From UBA8403 sp964455155 (GTDB taxonomy: Bacteria; Bacteroidota; Bacteroidia; Cytophagales; Amoebophilaceae): a stretch of DNA of 44,772 nucleotides. The notes below the pieces were generated by a model. It had not been told where the DNA came from. It was given only the letters and a program-made list of their open reading frames with translations, and ran no database searches. The first letter of the stretch is position 1. Every line of letters begins with the position of its first letter. Both the position numbers and the translations under genes were made by a program. Below, in pieces: positions 8,455-17,700 of this stretch. The DNA lies in assembly GCA_964455155.1 (NCBI GenBank), contig CAYVYH010000004.1, forward strand, positions 1 to 44,772. Reading direction: 5' to 3'.

Positions 8455-10317
8455 TCATGTTCCGGAAATATGCGTATCCCAATCTTCTTGGCAGGATAGT
8501 GTGCTCAGCCTTTTGTACAACCCTTCTTGTTGCATGAGTGCTTCGTGCGTGCCGTGCTCGACCACCTCTCCAACATCGATAACAAAGATCTTGTCTGCGT
8601 TTCGAATGGTACTCAGCCGATGGGCAACAACGAGCAGGGTTTTGTTTTTCATTAGTCTATCTATCGATTCTTGTACCAGTTTGGCTGAAGCACTATCCAG
8701 GGAGGAGGTCGCTTCATCTAAGATCAACACGGATGGCTTTCCTAGTACGGCACGAGCAATACCCAGCTGCTGTTGTTGACCACTTGATAGTTTGCTGCCC
8801 CCTGCCCCAATTACCGTCTGATAGCCCTGGGGTAGTGTATTGATAAAATCGTGCACATGTGCTACCTGGGCAGCTTCTATGACGGCTAGCTCCGAAGCTT
8901 CTGTCCTTCCCAGAGCAATGTTGTTGAACACGGTATCCTGGAACAAGAGGGTCTCTTGCGTGACGGTGCCCATGAGTTGCTGCAGTGATTGGACATCATA
9001 ATCTTGTATTGGGAGGCCATCGATTTGTATGACTCCCTGGTTCACATCATAAAGCCTACTCAACAAATGAATGATGGTCGACTTACCGCTCCCAGAAGGA
9101 CCTACCAGAGCAGTTTTTTTCCCTTGCGTTATCGTTAGGTTCAAGCGCTTAACGATCGGTTCGTGGTCATACGCAAAGTACACTTCTTTGAAAGTGATGG
9201 ATTGTCGCAAAGACCTAATAGCACGTGCACCCTGCTTGTTAACAATTGTTGGTTGAGTATCTACCAGTGCAAAAACTTGCCTTCCTGCAGCAAGGCCACG
9301 CTGAATATTACTCAAGGATCTAGAAATAGCCTTAACAGGCACCAGTGCTTGGGAAAAAATGATGATATAAGTAATAAAAGTGCTTGCCGTAAATGGAGAC
9401 TCATTCAAAAAAACCATTTTCCCTCCGTAAACCAACAATAGCGTCATGACCAATACTCCCAAAAACTCAGATAACAACGGCACTAGACTTTTCTTAAGTA
9501 AAGTGGATAGGTTGATTTTTGCATAGGTTTTGTTTTCCCGCCTAAACTTTTCCAAGATGTAGGAATGTACGGAGGAGGCTTTAATAATGCGCATACTTCC
9601 CACGACTTCCTCTACGACGCCCATCAGCCTGCCCAGTGCTGCCTGTCCCTGAGCTGCCCGTTTGAGTAAGCTTTTCACCACCGCCGTAATGCCCCCACCC
9701 ACAATGGGTAGCGATAGCAATGCCAACCATGTCAATTGAGGAGACATGTAGCATAGAACCATGAAAAAGCCAATGATCGTGGCCGGCTCTTTAAAAAAGA
9801 ACCGGAACGTGTAATTCATAGCATACTCCACTTCTTGTACATCACTCATGATTCTGGTCATGATGTATCCCTTATGTTGGTTGGTAAAATAGCCTATGTG
9901 TAGCTGTAAGGTTTTGTCAAAAAGCGTTTTCCTTAGATTATGTATCACATTGATGCGTAGCTCTGCTGCAATAATCTCGGCTAAATACTTGAAGAGATTA
10001 GCAATTAGAACAGAAATGACCATCATAATGCAGACAAGGTATAGAGCGCTCACGCGACCATGTGTAGTGATGATGGTGAGAAAATGATAGCTGAATAACT
10101 TTTTGAGGTATGTAAGATTCACAGAAAATTCGGGCCTAGAAGCAGCAGCTAGGGCCTCACTCATATCGATTTGGCTAAACAGTACTTCCAACAACGGGAT
10201 GAGCAGACTCAAATTGACCAATCCAAAAAAAATAGCCAGCAGAGTGGCAAGAGCATAAAACAAAAACAGCCGCTTCACAGGGCCCGCATAAGATAGTATC
10301 CTTAGATAGGTCTTCAT
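8455..10317 (-). CDS. ABC exporter, MsbA-like, with altered signature motif
   Basis: This is a fused membrane-ATPase half-transporter of the type-IV exporter fold. About six membrane segments fill residues 1-330 (for example LFLFYALATLLAIFFGLVNL near residue 17), and the nucleotide-binding domain follows. Walker A is GPSGSGKST, the Q-loop is GTVTQET, Walker B with catalytic Glu is VLILDEATSSLD, and the switch His lies in VVAHRLSTI. The signature reads LSSGQQQQLGIARA instead of LSGGQRQR, so the second Gly is Ser and the Arg is Gln. Homologues in this phylum are often called lipid A/phospholipid flippases (MsbA); the substrate is not shown here. It lies 56 bp downstream of hemW and is probably co-transcribed with it. 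Confidence 0.88.
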   Translation of the reverse strand: MKTYLRILSYAGPVKRLFLFYALATLLAIFFGLVNLSLLIPLLEVLFSQIDMSEALAAASRPEFSVNLTYLKKLFSYHFLTIITTHGRVSALYLVCIMMVISVLIANLFKYLAEIIAAELRINVIHNLRKTLFDKTLQLHIGYFTNQHKGYIMTRIMSDVQEVEYAMNYTFRFFFKEPATIIGFFMVLCYMSPQLTWLALLSLPIVGGGITAVVKSLLKRAAQGQAALGRLMGVVEEVVGSMRIIKASSVHSYILEKFRRENKTYAKINLSTLLKKSLVPLLSEFLGVLVMTLLLVYGGKMVFLNESPFTASTFITYIIIFSQALVPVKAISRSLSNIQRGLAAGRQVFALVDTQPTIVNKQGARAIRSLRQSITFKEVYFAYDHEPIVKRLNLTITQGKKTALVGPSGSGKSTIIHLLSRLYDVNQGVIQIDGLPIQDYDVQSLQQLMGTVTQETLLFQDTVFNNIALGRTEASELAVIEAAQVAHVHDFINTLPQGYQTVIGAGGSKLSSGQQQQLGIARAVLGKPSVLILDEATSSLDSASAKLVQESIDRLMKNKTLLVVAHRLSTIRNADKIFVIDVGEVVEHGTHEALMQQEGLYKRLSTLSCQEDWDTHISGT

Positions 10318-10373
10318 GGTAGCAGCATCAAATTATGCTTGTAGGGTATATGTCATGTTGGCTTGGTAGGTTA

Positions 10374-11501
10374 CTAGCCTACCAATAAATCCGTGGCGAT
10401 CTGGTCGGCTAAAAGCTTCCCTTGGCGTGTCAGTAGTAGTTTTCGGCCATGTATTACGGCTAGTTTAAGATCGATCAGTCGCTCAAGATACGGTCTTTGG
10501 GCATGTGCTAGCGCGTAGCCATACTTCTCTTCAAGCCACGCCATATCACAACCCCATTGAGTGCGCAAGCTAGTCATGACATATTCATTGATGTGATCTT
10601 TTGTCGTAAGCACTTCCATGGTACAAGGTATAACGCCCTTTTTCAGGCTGTCGATATAGCGCTGATTGTGTGTTATATTGTGCTGTCTGGTTTCTCCGTC
10701 GTAGGAATGTGCTCCGGGACCTAGGCCCAAATACTTACCTTGTTTCCAGTAATTCGTGTTGTGTTGTGCATAGTAGCCAGGCTGACAGAAGTTAGAAATT
10801 TCATAGTGCTCGTAATGATGCATTTCCAATGTTTCCGTCAATGTTTCGAATTGCCTGACAGCCACCTTTTCTTTTGTAGCTTTGAGCTTACCTTGTTCAT
10901 GCCAGCGCCCGAATGCTGTATTTTTCTCAATGGTCAGACAATAGGCTGCGATATGTTCTGGCTGTAGTTGCAGTGCCGTGGACAAGTTAGCCTCCCACAT
11001 GGCCTGGCTTGCTCCTGGTATAGCATACATAAGATCAATGTTCAAATGATCAAATCCCGCTTTTCTGGCTATTTTGACACTATTTAAAGCATTTTTGCCA
11101 TCATGGGCTCTGTTGAGATAACGCAGCACGCTATCCTGAAAAGCTTGTACCCCAATGCTCAATCGGTTGATGCCTATGGCCCTCAAATCCTGTAATTTGG
11201 TGAGTGTGATATCATCAGGATTGGCTTCCAAGGTAATCTCTGCGGCTGCACTCAGCGAGAAATGTTGCGTAATGAGCAGCAGCAATGTCTCTAATTCTGC
11301 CGCGTCCAACAGTGAAGGAGTGCCACCCCCTAGGTAGATGCTCTTCACTTGTGCCGTGCCCATGTACGCCTTACGTATGCGCAGCTCTTGAGCAATGGCT
11401 TGTAGCATCGGTTCCTTCAGGCGTATACTGGTACTGAAGTGAAAGTCACAGTAATGGCAAGATTGCTTGCAAAACGGAATATGGACGTAGATACCAGCCA
11501 T
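10374..11501 (-). CDS. hemW: Radical SAM heme chaperone HemW
   Basis: HemW binds heme and a 4Fe-4S cluster and delivers heme to respiratory enzymes; it is often misannotated as coproporphyrinogen oxidase. The radical SAM cluster motif CKQSCHYC is near the N-terminus in IPFCKQSCHYCDFHFS, which has the HemW spacing followed by the typical CDF rather than the HemN pattern. YLGGGTPSLL gives the SAM-binding glycine motif, and IGVQAFQDSVLRYLNRAHDG is the expected continuation. Length, about 375 residues, is normal. An alternative name is oxygen-independent coproporphyrinogen III oxidase-like protein. It precedes the ABC exporter gene on the same strand. Confidence 0.92.
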   Translation of the reverse strand: MAGIYVHIPFCKQSCHYCDFHFSTSIRLKEPMLQAIAQELRIRKAYMGTAQVKSIYLGGGTPSLLDAAELETLLLLITQHFSLSAAAEITLEANPDDITLTKLQDLRAIGINRLSIGVQAFQDSVLRYLNRAHDGKNALNSVKIARKAGFDHLNIDLMYAIPGASQAMWEANLSTALQLQPEHIAAYCLTIEKNTAFGRWHEQGKLKATKEKVAVRQFETLTETLEMHHYEHYEISNFCQPGYYAQHNTNYWKQGKYLGLGPGAHSYDGETRQHNITHNQRYIDSLKKGVIPCTMEVLTTKDHINEYVMTSLRTQWGCDMAWLEEKYGYALAHAQRPYLERLIDLKLAVIHGRKLLLTRQGKLLADQIATDLLVG

Positions 11502-11630
11502 TGTTCCGATTAATTTATCCTAGGCTTTCGGGTGGTATCGCTTGTACCTCTGCATCCAGAATCTGGGGAGTGTGCCTGGCAAAGCAACAGCCATGAGATC
11601 CAAGTGGGCAGCAGCGCAGACATAGGGATC

Positions 11631-12233
11631 TCATGCACTAGGTTTGAAGAGGGTATGCTGAATGTAACACAAGAGCTCCTCGCGACCTGTCTTGTCGCGC
11701 GAAGAGGTCACAAATATCCGCGGTAGCCTCCCCCCAATATTGCTCAACGCGCTTTGCAGGGCAGTCAATTTTCTGTCTACCTGATACCTGGCACTTTTAT
11801 CTGCTTTGGTGAGCAAAACAACAAAGGGAATACGCCGTACTCCTAGCCAGTCGATCAGGACTAAGTCTAGCTTCTGAGGTGGGTGCCTTGCATCTACCAG
11901 TACCAGCACAAAGCTGAGTTGTTTCCTATTTAGTAAATAAGCTCTCACCATCCTCTCCCACTGGTGCCTTTGAACATTGCCTGCCTGCGCCCAGCCATAA
12001 CCCGGTAGATCGACGAGATACCAAGCATCGTTGACTAGGAAATGATTGATAAGCTGCGTCTTCCCGGGTCTACTGGATATCTTGGCAATATGCTTACGCC
12101 CGAGCAACATGTTGATTAGGGAGGACTTACCTACGTTAGACCTCCCCATGAGCGCCAGTTCAGGCTCCGACGCTTGTGGACATTGCGTATAAGCCGCACT
12201 ACTACCGGAAAACACAGCCGTCTTGATTTGCAT
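11631..12233 (-). CDS. engB: Ribosome-biogenesis GTPase EngB (YsxC/YihA)
   Basis: This is a small TRAFAC GTPase required for assembly of the 50S subunit. G1 is GRSNVGKSSLIN, G2/G3 are seen in SRPGKTQLINHF and VDLPGYGWA, and G4 is LTKADK; G5 lies in VTSSRDKTG. The length of about 200 residues is normal. The start is set at the ATG giving MQIKTAVFSG, which fits the family start (MEIKSAxF); a TTG five codons upstream (12248) is open but has no well-spaced ribosome site. It lies 30 bp downstream of the degP gene on the same strand and may share its transcript. Confidence 0.95.
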   Translation of the reverse strand: MQIKTAVFSGSSAAYTQCPQASEPELALMGRSNVGKSSLINMLLGRKHIAKISSRPGKTQLINHFLVNDAWYLVDLPGYGWAQAGNVQRHQWERMVRAYLLNRKQLSFVLVLVDARHPPQKLDLVLIDWLGVRRIPFVVLLTKADKSARYQVDRKLTALQSALSNIGGRLPRIFVTSSRDKTGREELLCYIQHTLFKPSA

Positions 12234-12263
12234 AGCACCTGCGTACAAAACCCCTCACGGGTC

Positions 12264-13748
12264 TTATCGACTGCCCAGATCTACAGCGTGGTAAGTTCTT
12301 GTTTTGTTTTTAGAAAAACTTTCCACCAAAACGCCTCCTTTTTTTTGATTGAGGACCCGGGCCAGCTGATCCAGGCGCTCAATCGGCTCCCTGTCGATAG
12401 CGGTAATGACACAGCCCTGTTGTAATCCGGCTTGCTCCCACAAACCCGATTTGAGTTCCTTGATGCGTACGCCTCCAACTAGACCCAGCTCTTTCTGTGT
12501 GGCTTTGTCTATGTTTTCGAAAGTGGCACCTCCCATTTCAAATGTGTCGTCCTTCATACGTTTGAGTGTCACGGTAACTGTCTTTTCTTTATCCTTTCTG
12601 AAAAAGGTAATTCTTAATTTGTCATTGGGCTTATAGCGGGCAATTTGTTCATGTAGCTGGGAAGTATTCTTGACCTCGTTGCCGTTGACTGCCACGATAA
12701 CGTCTCCCGTCTGGATGCCTGCTTCGGCGGCAGCGCTACTTTTTCTGACATCGGCTATGTAAACTCCGCTCAATTTCTTGAGCCCTTCTTTCTCTGCGAG
12801 ATCAGCATTTACATCTTGGATGCTGATGCCTAGTATGGCCCGCTGCACCGTACCGTATTTTTTGAGGTCTTCGGCAATTTTCTCGACAATAGCGGAAGGA
12901 ATGGCAAAAGAGTACCCAGCAAAAGTACCAGTGTTGGAGGCAATGGCTGTGTTAATCCCCACGAGTTCGCCCTTTAGATTGACCAATGCTCCGCCACTGT
13001 TTCCTCGATTGACGGCAGCATCCGTTTGGATAAAGGCCTCGATACGCATCTGATTTTGCGCCCTCGGCATATCTATAGCACGTGCTTTGGCACTAACGAT
13101 CCCTTTGGTGACAGTAGAGGTGAGGTTGAACGGATTACCCACTGCCAGGATCCACTCTCCTACCTGGAGGGTGTCGGAGTTGCCAAACTGCAGATAGGGT
13201 AGACTCTTTTCTTTAATTCTCAAAAGTGCTAGATCTGTATTGGGGTCTTGTCCTACTAGTTGTGCGTCGTACTTGCGGTTGTCGTTTAAGATTACTTCTA
13301 TCTGATCCGCGCCGTCTATAACATGGTTGTTGGTAACGATATACCCGTCGGCAGTGATAATTACCCCTGAACCGGAAGCATGCTGTGGCTGACTTTTGTA
13401 CTCTTTAGGTCCCGAGTCAAGCCCTTCTCCAAAAAACTCTCTAAAAAACTGATCAAATGGGGTGTTAGCTCTGGGTGCGTGTACCACCCTGGCCTCATAT
13501 CGAGCCTTGATATGCACCACAGCGGGGGTAGCTATCCGGGCAGCGTGGATAAAGTTAGGCTCCGCTGTGTGATTGGTAGGAGCAGTGAGATTGGTTAAAT
13601 GAATAGGTTGCTGGTCTACGCTGGGCTCGTAAGGAACACCTATCTTTCCTTGCCGCGGAACAAGTAGTTGGTACCCCCCCAGTGTTACTCCTCCTCCTAA
13701 TAGAGCCGCAGTTACGATGCTTGCTATCAATTTTTTTTGGGTCATCAT
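12264..13748 (-). CDS. degP: Periplasmic serine protease, DegP/HtrA family
   Basis: This is an envelope quality-control protease and chaperone. An N-terminal hydrophobic signal or anchor (about residues 7-29, LIASIVTAALLGGGVTLGG) sends it to the periplasm. The trypsin-like catalytic triad is complete: His142 in TNNHVIDGAD, Asp172 in NTDLALLRI and Ser251 in GNSGGALVN. Two PDZ domains follow, the first around residues 305-395 (LSGVYIADVRKSSAAAEAG) and the second at the C-terminus (GVRIKELKSGLWEQAGLQQG). The 494 residues are typical for Do-type proteases. Two consecutive ATG codons make the start uncertain by one residue. No exact -7 element was found in its upstream region, which ends at the first assembly gap. 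Confidence 0.95.
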   Translation of the reverse strand: MMTQKKLIASIVTAALLGGGVTLGGYQLLVPRQGKIGVPYEPSVDQQPIHLTNLTAPTNHTAEPNFIHAARIATPAVVHIKARYEARVVHAPRANTPFDQFFREFFGEGLDSGPKEYKSQPQHASGSGVIITADGYIVTNNHVIDGADQIEVILNDNRKYDAQLVGQDPNTDLALLRIKEKSLPYLQFGNSDTLQVGEWILAVGNPFNLTSTVTKGIVSAKARAIDMPRAQNQMRIEAFIQTDAAVNRGNSGGALVNLKGELVGINTAIASNTGTFAGYSFAIPSAIVEKIAEDLKKYGTVQRAILGISIQDVNADLAEKEGLKKLSGVYIADVRKSSAAAEAGIQTGDVIVAVNGNEVKNTSQLHEQIARYKPNDKLRITFFRKDKEKTVTVTLKRMKDDTFEMGGATFENIDKATQKELGLVGGVRIKELKSGLWEQAGLQQGCVITAIDREPIERLDQLARVLNQKKGGVLVESFSKNKTRTYHAVDLGSR

Positions 13749-14020
13749 GATGGAATTAGTTAGGTGATATATAACAGACCTTGCGAGGAAAACGTAAATC
13801 TAGTGAAACTAGCTAAAAAGTAATAGGCTGCTCTAGCTGCAATCATAGTCTGTATATTATCCCGCCTAGGCAATCGTGCATGCCCATCTAGGTGTCGAAT
13901 GAGTGGCCGGATACCTATTTTGGGTGTGGATAATTCTCAACGCTTCGTTATCTCAACTGGGGGACCTCGGTGCGGTAAATCTACGAGTCAGGGCACCTTA
14001 TAATAATTTAGACGCTGCCG
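13749..14020. other. Non-coding stretch before the first assembly gap
   Basis: No gene is recognised in these 272 bp. The degP promoter should lie here but no exact TAnnTTTG box is seen on the minus strand. A small palindrome CTAGTGAAACTAG is present near 13800. An isolated perfect DnaA-box 9-mer (TGTGGATAA, 13925-13933) is probably chance. Confidence 0.5.
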
Positions 14021-14120
14021 NNNNNNNNNNNNNNNNNNNNNNNNNNNNNNNNNNNNNNNNNNNNNNNNNNNNNNNNNNNNNNNNNNNNNNNNNNNNNNNN
14101 NNNNNNNNNNNNNNNNNNNN
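14021..14120. other. Assembly gap (100 N)
   Basis: Exactly 100 ambiguous bases mark a scaffold join, so the true length is unknown. Any open frame crossing it is artificial. Possible transposon sequence on its right side could explain why assembly failed here. Confidence 0.99.
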
Positions 14121-14330
14121 TTCCCGTCATGCAAGTTTATCGAAATGCAGGACATGTTCGTTCATTCGAGCTTAACGGTAAGGCATGGGGTAGCAAAAGA
14201 CCAACGACACTATCGATGTAAGGATGGATAGTTGGTTAAGCTGTGTTCAGGCGCGAGAGTATCGGGACGCTCGGGAAAGTGTGGCTGGCTGCTTACGGTT
14301 TCAGGTCTGAGTTTTTTACACATGCCGCAC
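14121..14330 (+). pseudogene. Possible IS1-like transposase (InsA zinc-ribbon) remnant
   Basis: Translated on the plus strand with one frameshift, this segment gives CRTCSFIRA (from about 14145), then VRHGVAKDQRHYRCKDG, a stop, and LVKLCSGARVSGR. The order of a CxxC, a short basic stretch with RHG, then QR(Y/H)xC resembles the N-terminal zinc ribbon of IS1-family InsA proteins. The match is by eye only and the reading contains a stop and a frameshift. It would be a decayed fragment cut by the gap; no inverted repeats were identified. Confidence 0.3.
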
Positions 14331-14393
14331 CTACGGTTGTTTTTCCTTGATGGATTTTTTTAAGTATAGATCCTATCAGATTGAGTACTTGTT

Positions 14394-14583
14394 AATTTCT
14401 TTGTATACTGCCCGTTGACACAACAATTTAAACGTCATGACCTATGAAATTGCCTTCCCAAACTATAGACATCCTCATTTTTGTAGTGTTCTTGCTCCTC
14501 AACGTTATCGTAGGATTTAAGTATAGAGGTAAAAAACAGTCTTTCAAGGAATACGCCATAGGCGATAAGAAATTCTCTACCGC
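14394..14583 (+). repeat. 190-bp exact tandem duplication, copy 1
   Basis: This block is identical to 14584-14773 and directly abuts it. It contains the 50-bp leader, the start codon and the first 46 codons of the symporter gene. The flanking bases differ (T at 14393 versus C at 14583), which defines the left boundary. The unit length of 190 is not a multiple of three, so copy 1 cannot be read into copy 2. The duplication may be real or an assembly-overlap artefact, since a scaffold gap ends 274 bp upstream. Confidence 0.95.
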
Positions 14584-14608
14584 AATTTCTTTGTATACTG
14601 CCCGTTGA
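14444..14608 (+). pseudogene. Truncated 5' copy of the symporter-HD gene
   Basis: The ATG in copy 1 of the duplication opens a 54-codon frame. Its first 46 residues are identical to the N-terminus of the symporter fusion protein. At the copy junction it shifts frame and ends ISLYTAR-stop. It would encode one membrane helix and a fragment of the next loop, with no plausible transport role. If expressed, its translation would run through the leader of the true gene, whose ATG is 26 nt past this stop. Confidence 0.75.
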
Positions 14609-14773
14609 CACAACAATTTAAACGTCATGACCTATGAAATTGCCTTCCCAAACTATAGACATCCTCATTTTTGTAGTGTTCTTGCTCCTCAACGTTATCG
14701 TAGGATTTAAGTATAGAGGTAAAAAACAGTCTTTCAAGGAATACGCCATAGGCGATAAGAAATTCTCTACCGC
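14584..14773 (+). repeat. 190-bp exact tandem duplication, copy 2
   Basis: This is the second copy of the tandem unit; it carries the functional start (14634) and reads on into the full-length gene. No base differences from copy 1 were seen. Confidence 0.95.
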
Positions 14774-17700
14774 TACGCTTACTGCAACTATCGTGGCTAC
14801 TTGGATGTCCGGTAGTATCTTATTCATCGGCATTGAACAAACCTATAGTCGGGGGCTATATTTTGTCCTGGCGGCAACTATTGGAGGTGCGATAGGCATG
14901 TTGCTTGTAGGACGTGTGGTGGGGCCACGTATGGGTAGGTTTCTGGACAATGTCTCCTTGCCAGATACCCTGGGCTCATTGTACGGAAGGTCTGTGCAGC
15001 TGATCGCGGGGATCAGTTGTGTGATATTGTCTATAGGCTACATCGCTGTACAATTTCAAATCATCTCTAGGATCTTATCCATCTTATCTGGCTACGATAG
15101 TCCCATCATTGTGATAATTGCAGCAGCAATCATCACACTCTATTCACTTTCTGGCGGAGTTAAGGCAGTCACCTTCACAGATATCCTCCAATTCTTCACC
15201 TTTGGTACGCTCTTACCGATACTAGCGTTGGTGATCTGGAATAATCTAAAAGATCCTCATCAAGTAATCCGTATGTTTCAGACTAACCCCATCTTCAGTC
15301 TTAGGGAGGTTGTGGGGTGGTCACCTGAGTTTATGGGGACGCTCACGTTGATGTCTTATTTTGCGATCCCAGAGCTTGCACCAGAGCTTTTCCAGCGCAT
15401 GGTGATGGCACAAGACACAGTACAACTAAAGCGCTCGATAAGCTATGCAACTGTAATAGGCATATCAGTCCTACTGTGCATCATGTGGATAGCCGTTCTA
15501 CTGTTGGTAGATCAGCCGGGGCTTGAGCCTGACAAGGTGGTTCGATACATGGTCGATACGCATGTCTACACAGGTCTCAGGGGATTTTTAGGAATCGGCG
15601 TTCTAGCCCTGGCTATGTCCACAGCAGATTCTACCATCAACTCCACAGCGGTTATCATTGCCAACGACATCTTGCCGCCACTCAAGCTTCAGAAAGAAGG
15701 TTCTTTGAAAACGGCCAAATTTGCTACTCTGTTCTTAGGTGTTTTTTCTGTGCTCTTGGCGCTCTACGTGAAGGGGTTATTAAAGATTATCCTGTTTTCT
15801 GCTTGCTTTTATTCGCCCATCGTCATTGTCCCCATGCTACTCACTATTTTCGGTTTTCAAACCAGCAGGAGAGTGGTACTCATGGCCATGGGAGCAGGTG
15901 CCGTTACCGTGATTACCCTTCTGTTTACTTTCAAAAACGTCAATAGTTTCTTTCCAGGCATGTTAGCCAATCTGATTACCATGCTCGGTGCACATTATCT
16001 ACTTGGTGAAGAAGGCGGATGGGGGCATAATCCTATACGGAAAGAAAACAACGACGAGAAGCTATTAAAGCGACTACTAAAGCCCAAATGGGCAGAAGCA
16101 AAGCAACCTTTTAAGCTCTACAACTATCTAACGCGCGCCTTACCCACTGAAGACTATTTCTATAGTTTGTTTGGGTTTTATGTCTTCACGGCTACTTATG
16201 CTTCGTTTTACCTACTTCCTCATGAAATCGTAACACAGTTTCCAGGTCTTTACAAGACTATGCAATACTCTGTGATGCTACTGTTCACAACTTTTCTGGC
16301 TTTCCCAATTTGGCCCGGCATCATGAAAGACAAACGCTTTCTCGCATGGTTTTGGCCTTTATGTGCTTTTTATGCTCTTTTTTTGGTAGGGGGCGCACTT
16401 GTACTGCTCAGTGGTTTTACCACATCGCAGATCTTGATCTTCATGCTCAACTTTATCATGGCAGTGTTGTTGCTTCACTGGCCCATAGCTGTGGTCACGG
16501 CAATAAGTGGTATTGTGCTCGTTGTTTTATTTTTTAGCCTACGCACCGATTTGACAAGTACGCTAGGTGATTTGGGCACACTACAATTCAAGCTAGCTTA
16601 TGGGCTCCTGTTGTTGAGTAGTTTCCTTATTGCGTTATTCAAACACAAACAAACCCTTGATTTGCTATCGCGTCACAACAAGGAGCTTTCTAGCGAGCGT
16701 AAAGTAACGCAGCAAGAACTGGTCAAAGCGCTAGCTCATGGGGCACGTTTTTTTTCTGAATTAACCGCAGCAGGTACCGACGTCCTGGAAGCAGTTAATA
16801 AGAAAGTGGAGACTTTCTCACAACAAGCTCTGGCAGTAACCACCCCAAAGCAGCTTACCGCGGTTAGCCATGCCTTAGAGGAAGTGAATCTGACACTCAA
16901 GGATGCCATGGTATATCTGCAAAATGTCATATATCGCGTACAAGGCCACCTCAGACTCGAGGTAAAAACGGTAGGTATTGAAGACTTGCTTGCAAGAGCG
17001 ATGAATGTCTTTAAAGCACAAAATACACAGAAACAATTGCAGCCACGTATCAACAATACTACCAATATACAGGCACTGCAGTGCGATCCTAAACGGATAC
17101 AACAACTACTTGTCAACGCTTGGCTGTATGCACAACAAGAGCATGGTCCCGAAAAACCCGTGTTTTTAAGTATCCAAGAAACAACACTAGGGTATCCGAT
17201 CCCTTCCCTCAAAGATTATATCAAAGAGACTCCCGCGCTTTGTATAACTGTCGGTAATGTCCGCACATTACCACAACCCAAGAAATTATACATGGGTGCC
17301 GTAGGAAACACGCCTTTGAAAGTTCCCCATTCCATGGAAGCCTTGCCTCTCTTAGATAACCAGCAGATCGTAGATGCCCACTATGGGGCGATAGAGTTTA
17401 CCAAGATAAACGAGAAAACACTCACACAAGTTTATGTGATTCCCGTTCATTTACGTGAGATAAGACCTAGTATGATGGACCTCCCACAAATGGAGGCAGG
17501 TAATAGAGAGGAAAAGGCATCCAGGGTGGTACTGCCAGAGGAAGTTGCACTGCTGAAAAAGTTGTATAAAGACACTCCTATTGACATAGAATTAGCGAAA
17601 AAAGCCATTATGTACATCAAGAAGTATCATGGCTATATGAAGCGGAAATCGGGTGAGCCATTTTATCTACACCCCATAGCAGCGACAGAAATATTGCTGG

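Noticed and set aside
13903..14175. Open frame across the first N run
   Set aside because: One third of it is N; the gap size is arbitrary so the frame is meaningless.
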